From contig JANUWF010001101.1 in NCBI GenBank assembly GCA_026120185.1, positions 2,418,001 to 2,482,000 on the forward strand: 64,000 bases of DNA. Direction: 5' to 3'. Positions 33,127-44,634 of this stretch are shown in pieces; within the stretch, counting starts at the first letter, position 1, and each line of letters opens with the position of its first letter. The position numbers and the translations under genes are program-made. Under the pieces are notes generated by a model that made no database searches, was not told the origin of the DNA, and worked only from the letters and a program-made list of their open reading frames with translations. This stretch comes from Voacanga thouarsii (taxonomy: Eukaryota; Streptophyta; Magnoliopsida; Gentianales; Apocynaceae).

Positions 33127-35204
33127 TTTTTCATATCCGCGAGTCTTGGATAGTTTTACATGTTATTTATGGTTTCATTATAGGTGTTAAGCACAAGAGG
33201 TTCTTTTCAGTCTTTTACAAGTATGTTGCAGGGTTCACTGCGTTGAATAGTATTACTGCTGTAAGGTTTCTTTCTGCATTTTCGTACTTGTTGGTAAATG
33301 TTTTATTTGTGTTTAGGATATTGATTTATTATGTATTTTATAATACCAGGGTGATCGAGGTGATGTCTAAGGTCTTCAAAGTCACAATGAACATTGAGCT
33401 GCATGCCGTTCCTTTTGGAGGTATGTGTGTGTGATTATTGTCTAGAATTTCTGCTTTTATGGTGGATATTGTTAATTGGATTTTCTAGAATCAAACTTTG
33501 TTATAAAAGCAGATTTGTTGCACATAGATTTTTTCTGGCTTTGATGGATATATGGATCAGCCCCTATGCAGTGGTATGGCTGGAATTCAGCAATCCAATA
33601 AACTCACCGTTTTCCTGTTCCTTCCAGTGACAATATTCCATATTTTGCTTATTCTTTTGTAATAACTATTAGTGTTTTTTCTTTAATGTTTAGTTGATAT
33701 ACTTGGACAGATGAAATGTGCTTCGTGTTCATTGCTTCATGGAACCAAGAAATGCATCATTTTGCCTTACTGGCCATTTTCCCTTCTTTGAACCAAGAAA
33801 TGCATCATTGCTTCATGTTAGATTTGTGCTTCGTGTTCTTAGACTTCTTTCTTCAAAACAAACTTTGCTATTCAGTTTATTGTTCATTACCTTTATGGTT
33901 TTTATCATGTTTTAGTTGACAGCTTATTACTTTTTTGTGAGAATCGAAGGCTACAAGTATTTTGATTTTTCCATTTGGTTCTACCATTCCTATTGGAGGG
34001 ATAATCGAGTGATTATTATCTGTTGGTTGCATCTGATTTACTATGGTTTTGTGAATTATCAGTTTGCATATTGTGTGCAACTTTGATTCCTTATGCCTAA
34101 CCTTCTTGCAGAATTTGTCTAGGTACATGTCTGCGAAGCTTATAATTAGCATCTGATGTAAAATGGAGCACCGTTGGATTTTGAAGACTAGCAGTTGCTT
34201 CTCCTTGCAGAAAACCTGGAGTTTCCCTAAATGTTGGGCTTGTAATGCCCCTGAAACTTTGACAAGGATCTGAAGGAATTTCTAATTATGCATACTTCCC
34301 ACATATATGCTAGGTTTCTGGACTTTTTAGTTACCGCTGAATATCTGGACTCAGTAGCATTTGTTCTTGGATGTATGTGGTAACGTTTTCAGTGTTCTGT
34401 ATGTTTTCTGCATAAAACATCATCCCTGGTGTACTTCATTTTATAGCACTAGCTTGTCGATGTATGGTTGAAGGAGAAATACACTTGTTCGCAAAGGGAA
34501 ATACTCTTGTCGATGTATGGTTGTAATAAATCCTTGGTGTATTTCATTTCAGCTATCAATTCATGATCATACTTTAGCCATGTTTCTCTTGATTTCTTTA
34601 GTCTCGGACATGGGACTTCAGACTCCTCTGTAAATGGCAGAAGCACAAAAAATGCAAATCTTTCGTTTTACAGCTCACAGAAAGGATCTCTGTAAATGGC
34701 AGACTTCTCTATAAATGGGACTTCCTCTTTTGTTTTTTACTGTTCTTCAGTAAGCATTTTCCAGGGAATGCAGCAGTTGTTTCCTGTAGTTGTTTCATTG
34801 TTTGATGAGTACTAATAAACTGAATTGATACTAGTGTCCTAAAGAAAGTGAACATTTAGCCAATCCAGCATGTAAAAGGTTTTTCTACAGGAAGTTAAAT
34901 TCTGGACAGAAGAAAAACCAAACTCCTTCCTTTAACATCAAATACCATGTGGAAATTATTTTCCCAGAAAGAAAAAAGCAGAAAAAAGAAACTGGAGGAT
35001 AGGAAATTAAATCCAAGGAAATACTTTCATTCCATTAAGGAAACAACACTTTACAAACACAAAGTTCCACTTAATCCTGCTTACAATGAAGCTATAAATC
35101 TATAACACAGAATTCTCAGAATGAAGCCAATAAAAGAAGCAATATGTTACAATGTAAGCAAATATCTTTCTATAACACAATGAAGCCAAGTGTTTTCCTT
35201 AGTT
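33127..35204 (+). other. MULE central non-coding region between convergent genes
   Basis: Two kb with no conserved coding sequence; it may hold the 3' UTR of the transposase gene. Short direct repeats occur, e.g. GAACCAAGAAATGCATCAT at about 33740 and 33792, and TGTCGATGTATGGTTG at about 34456 and 34508. Confidence 0.5.
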
Positions 35205-35450
35205 TTATTGACTTCTTTTTCGAATAAGCCATTTTGCAGGAGGTTGTGGAGGCGGTGGTGGATCAAAATCCGTCACAGTCGATGATGATGTATTATGCGA
35301 TGTCCAAGCCTTTTCCACTTCTTCAAAAGATGGAAACGATTTGAAAACATTCCCAGGATAGCCATTTACTGATTTATGACAATCCACCCAGTTCACAAAT
35401 ATTCCACGCTGTCTTCCTTGAAACACAACATAATACTTGCTCGATGTCAT
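35205..35450 (-). CDS. Small protein with RNase H1 N-terminal / viroplasmin-type hybrid-binding domain
   Basis: The intact minus-strand frame of 81 residues starts MTSSKYYVVFQGRQRGIF and continues with NWVDCHKSVNGYPG and FKSFPSFEEVEKAW. This matches the small RNA:DNA-hybrid-binding domain found at the N-terminus of eukaryotic RNase H1 and in caulimovirus protein VI (Pfam Cauli_VI). The conserved aromatic, GR-x-GI, W-x-x-C and FKSF elements are all present. A proline run and a basic tail (KWLIRKRSQ) follow. No RNase H catalytic domain is attached. The ATG lies seven bases after a CTGCAG acceptor-like site, so a leader intron is likely. It faces the transposase gene from the right TIR, in the position of mudrB in MuDR. 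Its role in the element is unknown. Confidence 0.82.
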   Translation of the reverse strand: MTSSKYYVVFQGRQRGIFVNWVDCHKSVNGYPGNVFKSFPSFEEVEKAWTSHNTSSSTVTDFDPPPPPQPPAKWLIRKRSQ

Positions 35451-35489
35451 TCGCAGCTGCAGTGAAAAAAATGTACAATGTACTTCAGT

Positions 35490-35815
35490 CTTTACAGTTT
35501 AAGTATCACATCAGAAACCGACTATCAACATTCCAACATAAATGGCACAATTTCAACATAATAAAAAAAAAAGAAAAAAAAAACAGTTCCACAGTACTCA
35601 CAACCCAACCTCCTCTAAACCAATCAACAATCCACAATGTCATAGTTTTCAACATTTCAACAAAAATGGCACAACTTCAACACGATAAAAATAAAATAAA
35701 ACAGTTCAACAGTTCATTGACTATTAATCAACCAAAACAGTCATTGACTATTAATCAACTCTTTTACACCAACTCACAACCCAAACACCGCTAAACCAAT
35801 CAGCAATACACAATG
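35490..35815. repeat. Tandemly repeated AT-rich block upstream of the hybrid-binding ORF
   Basis: Two imperfect copies of a segment with AAATGGCACAA, CAACAT and ACAATGTCA elements (about 35530-35645 and 35650-35815), plus two direct copies of CATTGACTATTAATCAAC. Non-coding. Confidence 0.55.
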
Positions 35816-36684
35816 TCACAGTTCTGCATAAATCATATTTCATGCAGTGCCAACTCTTTATCCCCCTTCTGCATTTCTCAAGTCATTTGCAAGAATCTGA
35901 TGTAGCTTTGTGCAAAATATGAGATATGAATCAACACAAGACGGAGATAGAGATATGAATCAATCCCAGACTTACCAGTGCTTCTAACCAACTGAGTCAA
36001 CACTTGTTTAGTCACTAGAAAATATGGTTCAAAGTTTGTTTTACATAGCCTTAGCTTTATTGTCTAGGAGGAGTTGCATAAGATTGAAAAAGGCAAACGA
36101 AAAATAAGACAATCCAAGAAAAGAAATCTGAAAATGGAAGAAGAGTTTATGCCACTCAAACAAGAATTCAAAAAGCAAACCAATTATCCCAGACCCTTTA
36201 CATTTTCAACCAAATACATGCGACAAATAAAACCAATTGCATTAACTAACAACCAAAAGAATCAAAGAGAAAAAGGGAAAAAGAACAAGAACAAGAACTC
36301 CTCTGCTAATTGCCCATGCTGATACAGATAAATCACTCAACCAATCAATCAAAACACCATAAGCAAAGAGCCCTTCCAAGATTCAACGTCTGAGATGTTT
36401 CACCTTTTGCCATCCTTTCTTGCAAGAACCAAGGACCAAGAGTTCATATTTCATTTATGCCAAGTACTGCATAAATCAAGCCCGCAAGAGATAAACATCA
36501 ACTCTTTGTACGTCCATTATTTTACTCATTCTTTTTTCAACTCCCCCCACACCCCACCCCAACACCCGCCCCAAGGAACAGTACTGCATTTTACACAACT
36601 CACAATGTCACAGTTCTACATTTTACACAATGTACAATGTCACAATTCTGAAATTGAATTACAAAAGTTAAAAAAAAAAGGACT

Positions 36685-37290
36685 ACCTAGGTGTGCAAGA
36701 GAAGCTGGCCAAGCCACCAGACAAGGATACCAATGAAGATGCCTAACCATCGCAAGAAGCTGCCAGAGAAGATGGCCAACCCACAATGTCACAGATCTGT
36801 CCAAAATGCAAAAAGAAGAAAAGGAGATTGGAGGGGTGCGTGGGACAAGGAAGGGGGGTGCTTTTTTTGGAGATCAAAGGGGTGCGTCAGACAGGGGACG
36901 GCACAGACCGAAGGTAGCAACCGGCGGAGACCGGAACAGTGCGTGGGTCGGGGGGGGGGGAGACAGAATGGCGAAGCCAGACCGAATGGGGCTACATCGG
37001 AGGGGTGCGAGGTGGAGGAGACTAGAGGGGTGCCTTGGGTGCGTCGGCGGAGAGGGAGAGAGAGAAAGCTGGCGATGCCAGAAAATGGGGAAAGACGGAG
37101 TGTGGCGATCTTGGAGGGGGGTGCAGTGGAGGAGACCGGAGGGGTGTCTTGGAGGGAGGAGAGAGCTTGCCACTAGCGATGATAGACACACCGGTGGTAC
37201 AAGGCAGGCGTGGAGGTCGAGGAGATTTCGGGGGACGTGCGAGAGTGCGGGGATAGGGTGAAGGCGGGGGGAGAGACGTTGAGAGAGATT
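36685..37290 (-). promoter_or_regulatory. GC-rich, G-strand-biased block inside the MULE right end
   Basis: About 600 bp that is much richer in G on the plus strand than all of its surroundings, with repeated GGAGGGGTGC units (36830-37150). Long ORFs in several frames are by-products of this composition. It lies where the promoter or first exon of the minus-strand hybrid-binding gene would be. No protein motif was recognised. Confidence 0.4.
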
Positions 37291-37476
37291 GAGTGGGATT
37301 TGTTTCCAAAATCTTTAACCATGGTTGAGTGAAAATTGAAAAATTGAAAAAAAAAATTAGCAAAAAGGATTTTCGGGAATAAAATATTGGGTTGAACAGG
37401 TGTTGAGCTCTGCATGCATTTAGGCCCACCCGATCCACCGGTGGGGCCGTGGACCGAGTCCACCCAAGTTTTGCCC
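37290..37476 (-). repeat. MULE right terminal inverted repeat
   Basis: Reverse complement of the left repeat; ends at 37476 beside the 9-bp duplication. Confidence 0.88.
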
Positions 37477-37485
37477 ATAGATTAT

Positions 37486-38210
37486 AGGGTAAAATGCCTC
37501 AATCACCCTTCAACTTGTTTAAAAGTCTCAACTTCACCCTCAAATTATCTATAGATATAAATCCGTCCTCCAGCTAATTAAATCCATCATCACAGCCCTC
37601 CCGTCAAAATTCTCTGTTACTACTAATAGAATTTAGGAGATTTTTATAATTTTATATTTTTAAAATTACTTATATTTTTTCAACCCGTCTTCTCTTTCTT
37701 TATTTCTTCCATATACAACATACCACTACAAAAGGTACTATTCAGAAAAACTAACTAATCAAAATAAATGGTCAATGCAATAGGGAGTACTTGGCACTCA
37801 ATCCAAACCAAAACTAATTTAATCATTTTTTTTCCCTTGTTTTCTCATCTCCTTCCTCAAAACAACCTAAGCAATCACCTCCCTATACTAGTGTCGCTGC
37901 TAGGAATCTAAAAGCAGAGGAATACGACACACAGACTTCGACCTCTATCGTTGGGGAATCTGAGAGGAAACAAGTTGTGGAAAACACTACCTAATCCAAA
38001 ATCACAAACCTATTTCTTGGTATACTTCTACCTTCACAAACTATATCCACCATTTAAGAGCATCCAAGAGCACCAAACAACTCAAAGAACAATTTCAATT
38101 GAATTACACTATAAAATCGTAATAACTAAGGCCTCAATTCAAGGCTTAAGAAGAATTTTTGATCAATTCCTTCTCTGCTCCACATTGTCTCATTTTCTTT
38201 CAAGTCCAAA
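37486..38210. other. Unassigned intergenic sequence
   Basis: No repeat or coding sequence recognised. The TSD-adjacent bases were host sequence before the MULE inserted. Confidence 0.5.
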
Positions 38211-38216
38211 ACCCTA

Positions 38217-38355
38217 ATGGCACCCCAGTCGAGAAGAAGCCCATTAAAAAGAAGTCGGTAGAGGAGCAGACCACTATGCCTGAGGAAGCTCCTACCAGAA
38301 ATCAAAAGGTTGAGAAGCAACTCTCCATAGAAGGTGCCGCTGATAGAGACAAACT
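38217..38355 (+). pseudogene. Degenerate histone H2B N-terminal fragment
   Basis: The ATG at 38217 begins ATGGCACCCCAG and continues with lysine- and proline-rich coding matching the plant H2B tail (repeated EKKP, KKP-type units and a GAA block). The reading frame shifts after the first codons: frame +3 reads VEKKPIKKKSVEEQ and APTRNQKVEKQL, as the H2B tail would with changes. Homology fades after about 38355, before the histone fold. Stops and shifts rule out function. Confidence 0.55.
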
Positions 38356-38359
38356 TTAA

Positions 38360-39358
38360 ATCTATTAGAAAATTTTGAGATAGACCTAGCTAGCAAGTGT
38401 GAAAAGAATATGATGAATAGAAGATTTTATATATATCCCTTTCAAGAGTGTATGTGTGAAGCAAGAATATGATGTTACATCTATACTCATTCTGATAACT
38501 ACTCATCTACTCGCATTCAGCTTCTTAGAATTTCAATTTTTCCTGCTTTGACGACTGTTGTCCACATTTTTACCTCAATCTAGTATTCGTATGGTGTGTT
38601 GATAAGTTACCAGGCTTTCTCTTTTAACTATCAATGAAACTTGAACTTTTTCTAGTCACATGGTTGTTTATATTTCCACTTTTGTTTTTTTCTTGTCCAT
38701 AAAAATAACTATTCAGGTAAGTATCTATGTGGCACTATAACATTGTACTTGCTGTTTGCAGTGTTAATTAATTGTCTCAACTATTGTAAGCTAATGGAAA
38801 TGAGCCATTTTTTTCTATTGGTAATCACTTTCTTCCAATGTATGAATTGGTTAGAAGAAAATTCATGAGATTAAAACTACAGGAAATTGTGGTTTTGATC
38901 AAGTTGTACTTGGAGAAATAGTAATTTTTGCAGATTTAACGAATAGTGACAAATTCAAACAAAATTTACAATTTAATTTATTTTTAAAAAGCATTAGTAT
39001 TATTTTATCAAATTAATTGCCATTGAATTAATAAAAGTTACTATTTGGATAGACAGCCATTTGGCACTTAAGTAATTGTTCAAAACAAGCGAATTTCGTG
39101 AAGATGCAAAACTAATCCACATCTATTTTCTTCTTTAAATTTTCTACAGACACAAAGGTTAAAAAAAATCGCTATTTATCACTTAATTTTTCTTGTAAGA
39201 CACTTTCTCTGATCGAGCATAAATTTATATGAATTCAAATTAACAGGTGTAAATATTCCATTTCTTAGATTCCTAACTTCACTTGTTATGGTGTTTCACA
39301 ATCCCAAAGATAAATCCACATGAGTAAATCCCAATTGACGGGATTAAGACAATCAAGA

Positions 39359-39360
<2 letters not shown>
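38360..39360. other. Unassigned AT-rich intergenic sequence
   Basis: No coding sequence or repeat recognised; lies downstream (3') of the citrate-binding-protein-like gene. Confidence 0.5.

Positions 39361-39418
<58 letters not shown>
39361..39418. repeat. (AT)29 microsatellite
   Basis: 58 bases of pure AT dinucleotide, starting 30 bp beyond the stop codon of the citrate-binding-protein-like gene, so within its 3' UTR or just past it. Likely length-polymorphic. Confidence 0.97.
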
Positions 39419-39421
<3 letters not shown>

Positions 39422-39448
39422 AAGTTTGATCTCATTATCTTTTTATAA

Positions 39449-40843
39449 TTACTTTTTGTAAATTTTGAGATCTCTCCATCTTGATTCCATATAATAGCTA
39501 ATATTTGCGGGTGCAGCATAGACTCCACATTTGAAATACAAGTCTCCCGGGCCGTGATCTTTTGTCTCAAATTTCTTTTCACGATCGATGTAAACTGTGA
39601 CCTTTCCTCCATCAACATCATGGATTAAATTAACCCTAAACCACTTATCATAGAGATCTCTAGCTACAACACAATCGCTATAACTATAATATCTCATGTG
39701 ACCATCATAGATTCTTAGTATTATAGTTGTTGCTCCATGAGATGCTCCATGGATTTGAACTATGGTTGCACCAGAAGTTCCATTCGGGACAAATCCGTAT
39801 CCTTCAAACTGCCATACTCCTGATGAGTAGTCAAGCCCCTGCATGAATATCAATTGTTAGAAATCTCGCTCAATCGGAAACTTCCAACGTGGAATTTTGA
39901 CAGATTGTGTAACGTTTTATATAAGATTACATAATGTTAAAAACAAAGTAAATATTTTATTTACCCTTTTTGCAACGATTAAAAGAATTTTGTATCATGT
40001 GCATTACAGGACTATAAAATTTAAAAAAAACCCAACAATATATGATTTGTTATAAAGGTCAAGCTCATTTAAGAATACTCTTCTTTGATAATGTTACCTT
40101 CAAGTTCATTAATTTCATTATTCATCTAGGTCGTTGAAAAAAATTTTAGCTACAAATTTGAGAGAATAAAAGAGTGCTAGTTAAAAAAGAGAACCTAATT
40201 GGAATCAAAGTAGAATTACAATTATATATAGTGTTTATGACCATAAATTTGTGCACACGATGTTTGAGATTCAAGCATATCGTGTGATAAGGAGTCATAA
40301 TTTTCTTTAGTCACTAAGATTTTCCGTACCCTGGGGTGAACCCATGAACTCGAAAATCTTTTATGCGCTTCTCTTTTTTTTTTTTTTTTCTGTTTTAAAT
40401 TTTTAGAAAGGGAAGGTGGGATAAATAAAGAGCGGGGAAGGGAATAGGGGGATGCGCCTATTACATCTAATCAAGGAGTTTATCTATTGCAAAAGTGAGA
40501 ATAATGGTTACTAGTTATATCCATATTAAGAGAGAAAGTATGTATGATGTTCCGGAACACTTACACGCATGCGAACCTCCGTGCGCGGCTGCGTATGGCT
40601 GTTGGGGTCATGAGGTTTATCGTCCGCATAAACCCACAGCCGGTGAGTGCCATTTTGGAATCTATACCGCTCCTCCAGTGGTACATCATATGGCCTCTGG
40701 ATTTCAAAGTTGTCTACCGTTAGAGGGATATTAGTGAATCCATCAGTAGGATCTGCAGCGGCAGAGGGCAGAAAAAGATTAATCAGTACACAAAAGCTCA
40801 TCAAAGCTATGAAAAACCCCACATTACTACCTGAGAAGTTCAT
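39449..40843 (-). CDS. Citrate-binding-protein-like secreted protein (alginate-lyase-2 / PL7-like fold)
   Basis: Exon 1 is 40843-40565 and exon 2 is 39838-39449. The 726-bp intron has ACTTAC donor and CTGC acceptor complements (GT-AG on the minus strand) and joins EVRMR to GLDYSSGVWQFEGYG. 222 residues, normal for the family. Residues 1-30 form a signal peptide (hydrophobic GFFIALMSFCVLINLFL, then AAA). Family motifs follow: DPTDGFTNIPL, NFEIQRPYDVPL, HRLWVYADDKPH, SHTQPRTEVRM, then VQIHGASHGATTIILRIYDG, WFRVNLIHDVDGGKVTVYID and MESRWRDLKIYK. The product belongs to plant citrate-binding proteins, related in fold to alginate lyases and thought to be vacuolar or apoplastic. The true substrate is not known from sequence. 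No frame damage is visible. The only apparently functional host gene in the window. Confidence 0.92.
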
Positions 40844-40930
40844 GATATTTTGACTGAGTATATATGTTACCCTTCTTCAATGGTAAAGCCCTTGGGGTGG
40901 AAGATGGGATAGACTGAAGCCGTAGGTACA

Positions 40931-40940
40931 TTATAAATAG
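40931..40940 (-). promoter_or_regulatory. TATA box of the citrate-binding-protein-like gene
   Basis: Minus strand CTATTTATAA about 90 bases before the ATG at 40843. No other TATA-like match lies closer in a suitable position, apart from ATATATACT at 40855-40865, which is too near the ATG. Confidence 0.5.
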
Positions 40941-40943
40941 TGG

Positions 40944-41442
40944 AAGCAGAATTGAACAACCCCTATTTTAATTATTACCTATCTTTTTAGCTGGACAAGA
41001 GTTGCATGACTTGAGCTATGTTTCGATTGTTGGAGAAGAGAGGAAAAGAGAGTAGTTAGCAGGAAAGAAGAGGAAATAATTGAGTGCTTATCATAGTTGA
41101 ATAGTTAACAAAAAGAAAGAGAAAGACAAGGTATTATTGTATATTTTTATGTAAATATAAATATCTTAAATAGGGATATTTTAGTCTATATAAAAATATT
41201 AATAGAAGTTTATTTTCTTTCTTTCTATTTCTGTCTACTTTCAGATGGAAACTAATTTAACTAAATTAAATTCCTCCATTCCCGGTCCTCTCTGTTCTTC
41301 TCTTTCATGAAAAACAATCCAAACACTTAAATTTATTTTCTCTCATTTCCTTTCATTCCAAAGCCTTCAATCCGAAAATAGTTTTAGGGATTTGAGAAGA
41401 AACTTAGTAATCATTTATAAAGGTTTAAAATGACAAAAATCA
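40944..41442. other. Upstream region, nothing recognised
   Basis: AT-rich. May hold the upstream promoter of the citrate-binding-protein-like gene. No repeat recognised. Confidence 0.45.
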
Positions 41443-43312
41443 TCAAAATGAAAGCATGTTAGGAAAACGAAAAATTTATCTCTGTGATTAAGTGACCCTC
41501 TTCGCACTGGTGTAAATGTCTATATAAGGATATTTGAGGCTAGTGGGTCACGTCCTTGCAAACATCTACTGCGTTTCATCCACGCGAAACATTTGATCTT
41601 TCGAAATAGTGCCAGTAGCACAACCGGTAAAGGCTTAAAGAATAGGTTTGGATAAGTTTTGGTCTTTGTTGAAAATGGGTTTAACTTTATGTGAATTGAA
41701 AGTTGAATGCAGAAACTGTTTTCTTAGCTTTTCTCCTATAAGATGAAAGCTTACCAAAAGCTGAAACAACCAATACCAATTTGTATGATTTCCTCTACCT
41801 TTTCAATCCTTTACCGAGAGAGAGTACAATCGCATGAAAACAGAAAGTCCATGCTTTCTGTTATCTTCAAGTGTTTTTTTTAAATTATTTTAATTTAATT
41901 AATTCATTAATTAATTAAATTAATAATTATTTAATTTAATTTTTAATTATTTAATTTTTTTTTACCTTGGTCTTATTCATTGGGCTAGATAAATTTATTT
42001 ATTCTTGGATTTGAACATCCATAAATAATAAATTTTAATTATTTATTTTCTGAACTATATTAAACAACTCAATAAATAATTAAGCCCAAATAGACCAATA
42101 TAAAATTTTATACCTTTTATCTAGTTTATATCCAGATTAATTTTTTAATTATTCAATTTGGGCATTGGGCCTTGAATAATTAATTAACCAATTAAATTAG
42201 ATAAAATAAATAATCTCTCTCGAACATTTTATTTTATTCTAGTCCAATAATAAATTAGATTAATAAAATAAAAACTCATAATTATCAAGACCAATTTCTT
42301 AACCCAAATCTTTCATGACGTAAAGGGTCATTCCGGGGACCAAAAGACACATCATTTTGGCTATTAAAATAACCAAAATACTCCTATTATATAAACAATT
42401 ATATTTTACATTTTAAATATTTCTTAATATCACCATAAAGAAATATTCACACTAACAACAACGCTGCGTTAACAAAGTCTTCGATCTATAGGTGTAATGA
42501 CTAAAATACCCCTCTACGCATCGTCGTGCAATTAGAGAGGAAGAGCGTACTAACACATTTCTAATAGACATCTATCATCCTTAGACCTCTAATTCAATGA
42601 TCCACGACTGTTGAAATGTTTTCACTTTTCAAGGGAACTACTTTAAAGTAAATATCCAAGTCATGTTCCCCAAGGCCCTAGATAATTAGATCATTTGAAC
42701 AGTCACAATGGGCGATATAGTGTAGAAGTTATCTTGTACAAGTCTGTTTTAATTAATTAGTCACATATATTCAACATACAAGTATATTGATTTTACGAAA
42801 GAACTTCAACTACAGTATATTAAAGTATATGCTTCTAGCTTCTTCGTCAGACCACCAACTCATACTCAAGCGGTAGAGTATTAGTCTACGCTGTAATAGT
42901 AATAGTCTGGATTTCTTTTAAATAGTACTTTTAGAAACCACTATTACAGGTTTTATTCTTCGTATTCGAAATACGCTCATACCATGAAGTGAGTGGACTA
43001 CTCACTTGCTAAAGGTAAGCTATTCCCTATTTGGAATTCATAACACAATAACCTATATATGATGAGATTCTCATTCTCATCAATCGGTTAAGAACAAACA
43101 TTTATGTGTTAAGTAACCCGTTATTCATACCTTACTGTGAAAAATTACTATTCACATGGATCACTTACTTAAACACAATGAGTCATTTCTAAACAAAAAT
43201 TATGCACAAAATAAAATATAAATTTACAAATAAATTTTGAAAATAAATTTTTTTATTAATAAATTCGATAATTATATTCAATAAACTAATTTAGAGGACA
43301 TATATTCCAACA
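41443..43312 (-). mobile_element. Solo LTR, copia family B (minus strand), diverged
   Basis: On the minus strand it starts TGTTGGAATATATG at 43312 and aligns with the other family-B LTRs over 1.87 kb, including the hairpin pair (about 42955-43005) and a mini-ORF starting at 41579. It ends near 41443 (reverse of CATGCTTTCATTTTGA). No matching 5-bp duplication was found, in keeping with greater age. Confidence 0.78.
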
Positions 43313-44634
43313 CTTTAAGCTTGCATGATTTGAGATATGATTTAAATTGCACTATAAAATTTTTAACAGTTTTAATGTGAAATTTTGTAAAGTTATGCGT
43401 CTCTGTCTCTCTCTCTATATATATATATATATATGAATAAATATATGTTTGCAATCTTAAGTCATTATTTGTTTTAAATTGAACAGAAATAGGTTATTTT
43501 GCTCTTCTCTTATTTTTATTTTTATTTTTATTTTATACATTAGGGGATGATGATTTAAATTGAGCTTGAGGACGTGGTAAAGGGGTATTTCGCTTCTTCT
43601 ACTAATGACAATATTCTTTGTAAACTGTCCAAATAAAAAATAGTTTAGGTTGAAGGTAATCGACATAAAAGTAAAATAAACTAAATATGTGGTTTGGTGG
43701 AAATTATGCAAGCTCTATTTTTTTTTAATCATAATTTCATTGTCACATTAAATATATTGTTTGGGTGTAGGAATTTTCTTTCCTTACATGTTACTACAAT
43801 ATCAAAAGTTGAGCATGATTTGGAGGAAATCAATGATGTCATCTTTTGTCATCATCTTTATGTTGATGTAATCAATAACCACCCATTGTTCTAATTTCTT
43901 GTTGTATAAAAAATTTTCTTTTTGATTGTTGACTATTTTTATGTTCGTCTATAATTCGTCTTAAAAAGATAAAATTTATAATTCTAAAAATTATTTTTAA
44001 AAACAACTGAAGTAAAATAAATATTTTTTTCGAATTTCAACTAAAAACTTCCAACTAATATCTATCATATCATGTTTGGACTTTGCCAGTTTGTTTCCTT
44101 CTTTATCTACCTTATCTGATAGCAACACACCCGTGAATCGAAGTAAGTAGAAATTAGGTCAGCTCTTACAACATCAGACAAAAAGAAATCTGCATTTCAT
44201 GTAAGATCAAATGAATTTATACTTTTATAATTAAATCAGATTTTTTTTAATAAATTTTATTTTGAAGCATCAGCATCCTAGAAGTAGAAGACAACGTATA
44301 TATGACCAAACTAACTAGCTATAGTTTCAACCACCCACTTTTTGACATGCTATGCCTTCTGCGATCCCGAGCTTAGATAGCAAATTTTTATGTACCAATT
44401 TGTTGGCGTTTATGTCTGACACTCATTATTTATGTGTTTATTCCCATTTTCTTTCTGGTAATGTTAGATTTCATTAGAAAGGAAAATGCTACGTTGTAGA
44501 TATGGTTAAACTTTGGAGTTTTTTGTTTGAGGGAATAATTTGAGAATTAAATGGTAACGCCAAAAATATGGGAAATAGTTCATAAAAGTCATAAATTTTA
44601 TCAAATACATAAAATTCATAATTTTGAGAGATTG
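43313..44634. other. Unassigned intergenic sequence
   Basis: AT-rich. A short CT/AT microsatellite is at 43401-43434. Weak ORFs here show no family motifs. Confidence 0.5.

Larger units (their letters stand above)
29035..37476 (+). mobile_element. Mutator-like element (MULE), complete, 8.4 kb
   Basis: It has long terminal inverted repeats starting GGGAAATTCTTGGGT (left) and GGGCAAAACTTGGGT (right, reverse complement). A perfect 9-bp target duplication ATAGATTAT lies at 29026-29034 and 37477-37485. 8442 bp. It contains a FAR1-type transposase gene on the plus strand and a small hybrid-binding-domain ORF on the minus strand. Nine-base duplications and long TIRs are the hallmark of Mutator elements. 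The two TIRs differ by many substitutions, but the duplication is exact. Confidence 0.95.

Noticed and set aside
33045..33919. Hydrophobic ORFs downstream of the MULE transposase
   Set aside because: AT-rich non-coding sequence with T-runs yields spurious hydrophobic frames; the predicted last exon ends at 33126.
35205..35450. Endogenous caulimovirus remnant as source of the hybrid-binding ORF
   Set aside because: No movement protein, coat protein or pararetroviral RT sequence lies nearby and the ORF sits between the MULE TIRs.
36691..37438. Several 100-160-codon ORFs in the G-rich block
   Set aside because: All six frames are open owing to composition; none shows domain motifs or conserved residues.
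43694..43894. 66-codon ORF between the solo LTR and the family-A LTR
   Set aside because: No motif, no splice context, composition of the surrounding non-coding DNA.
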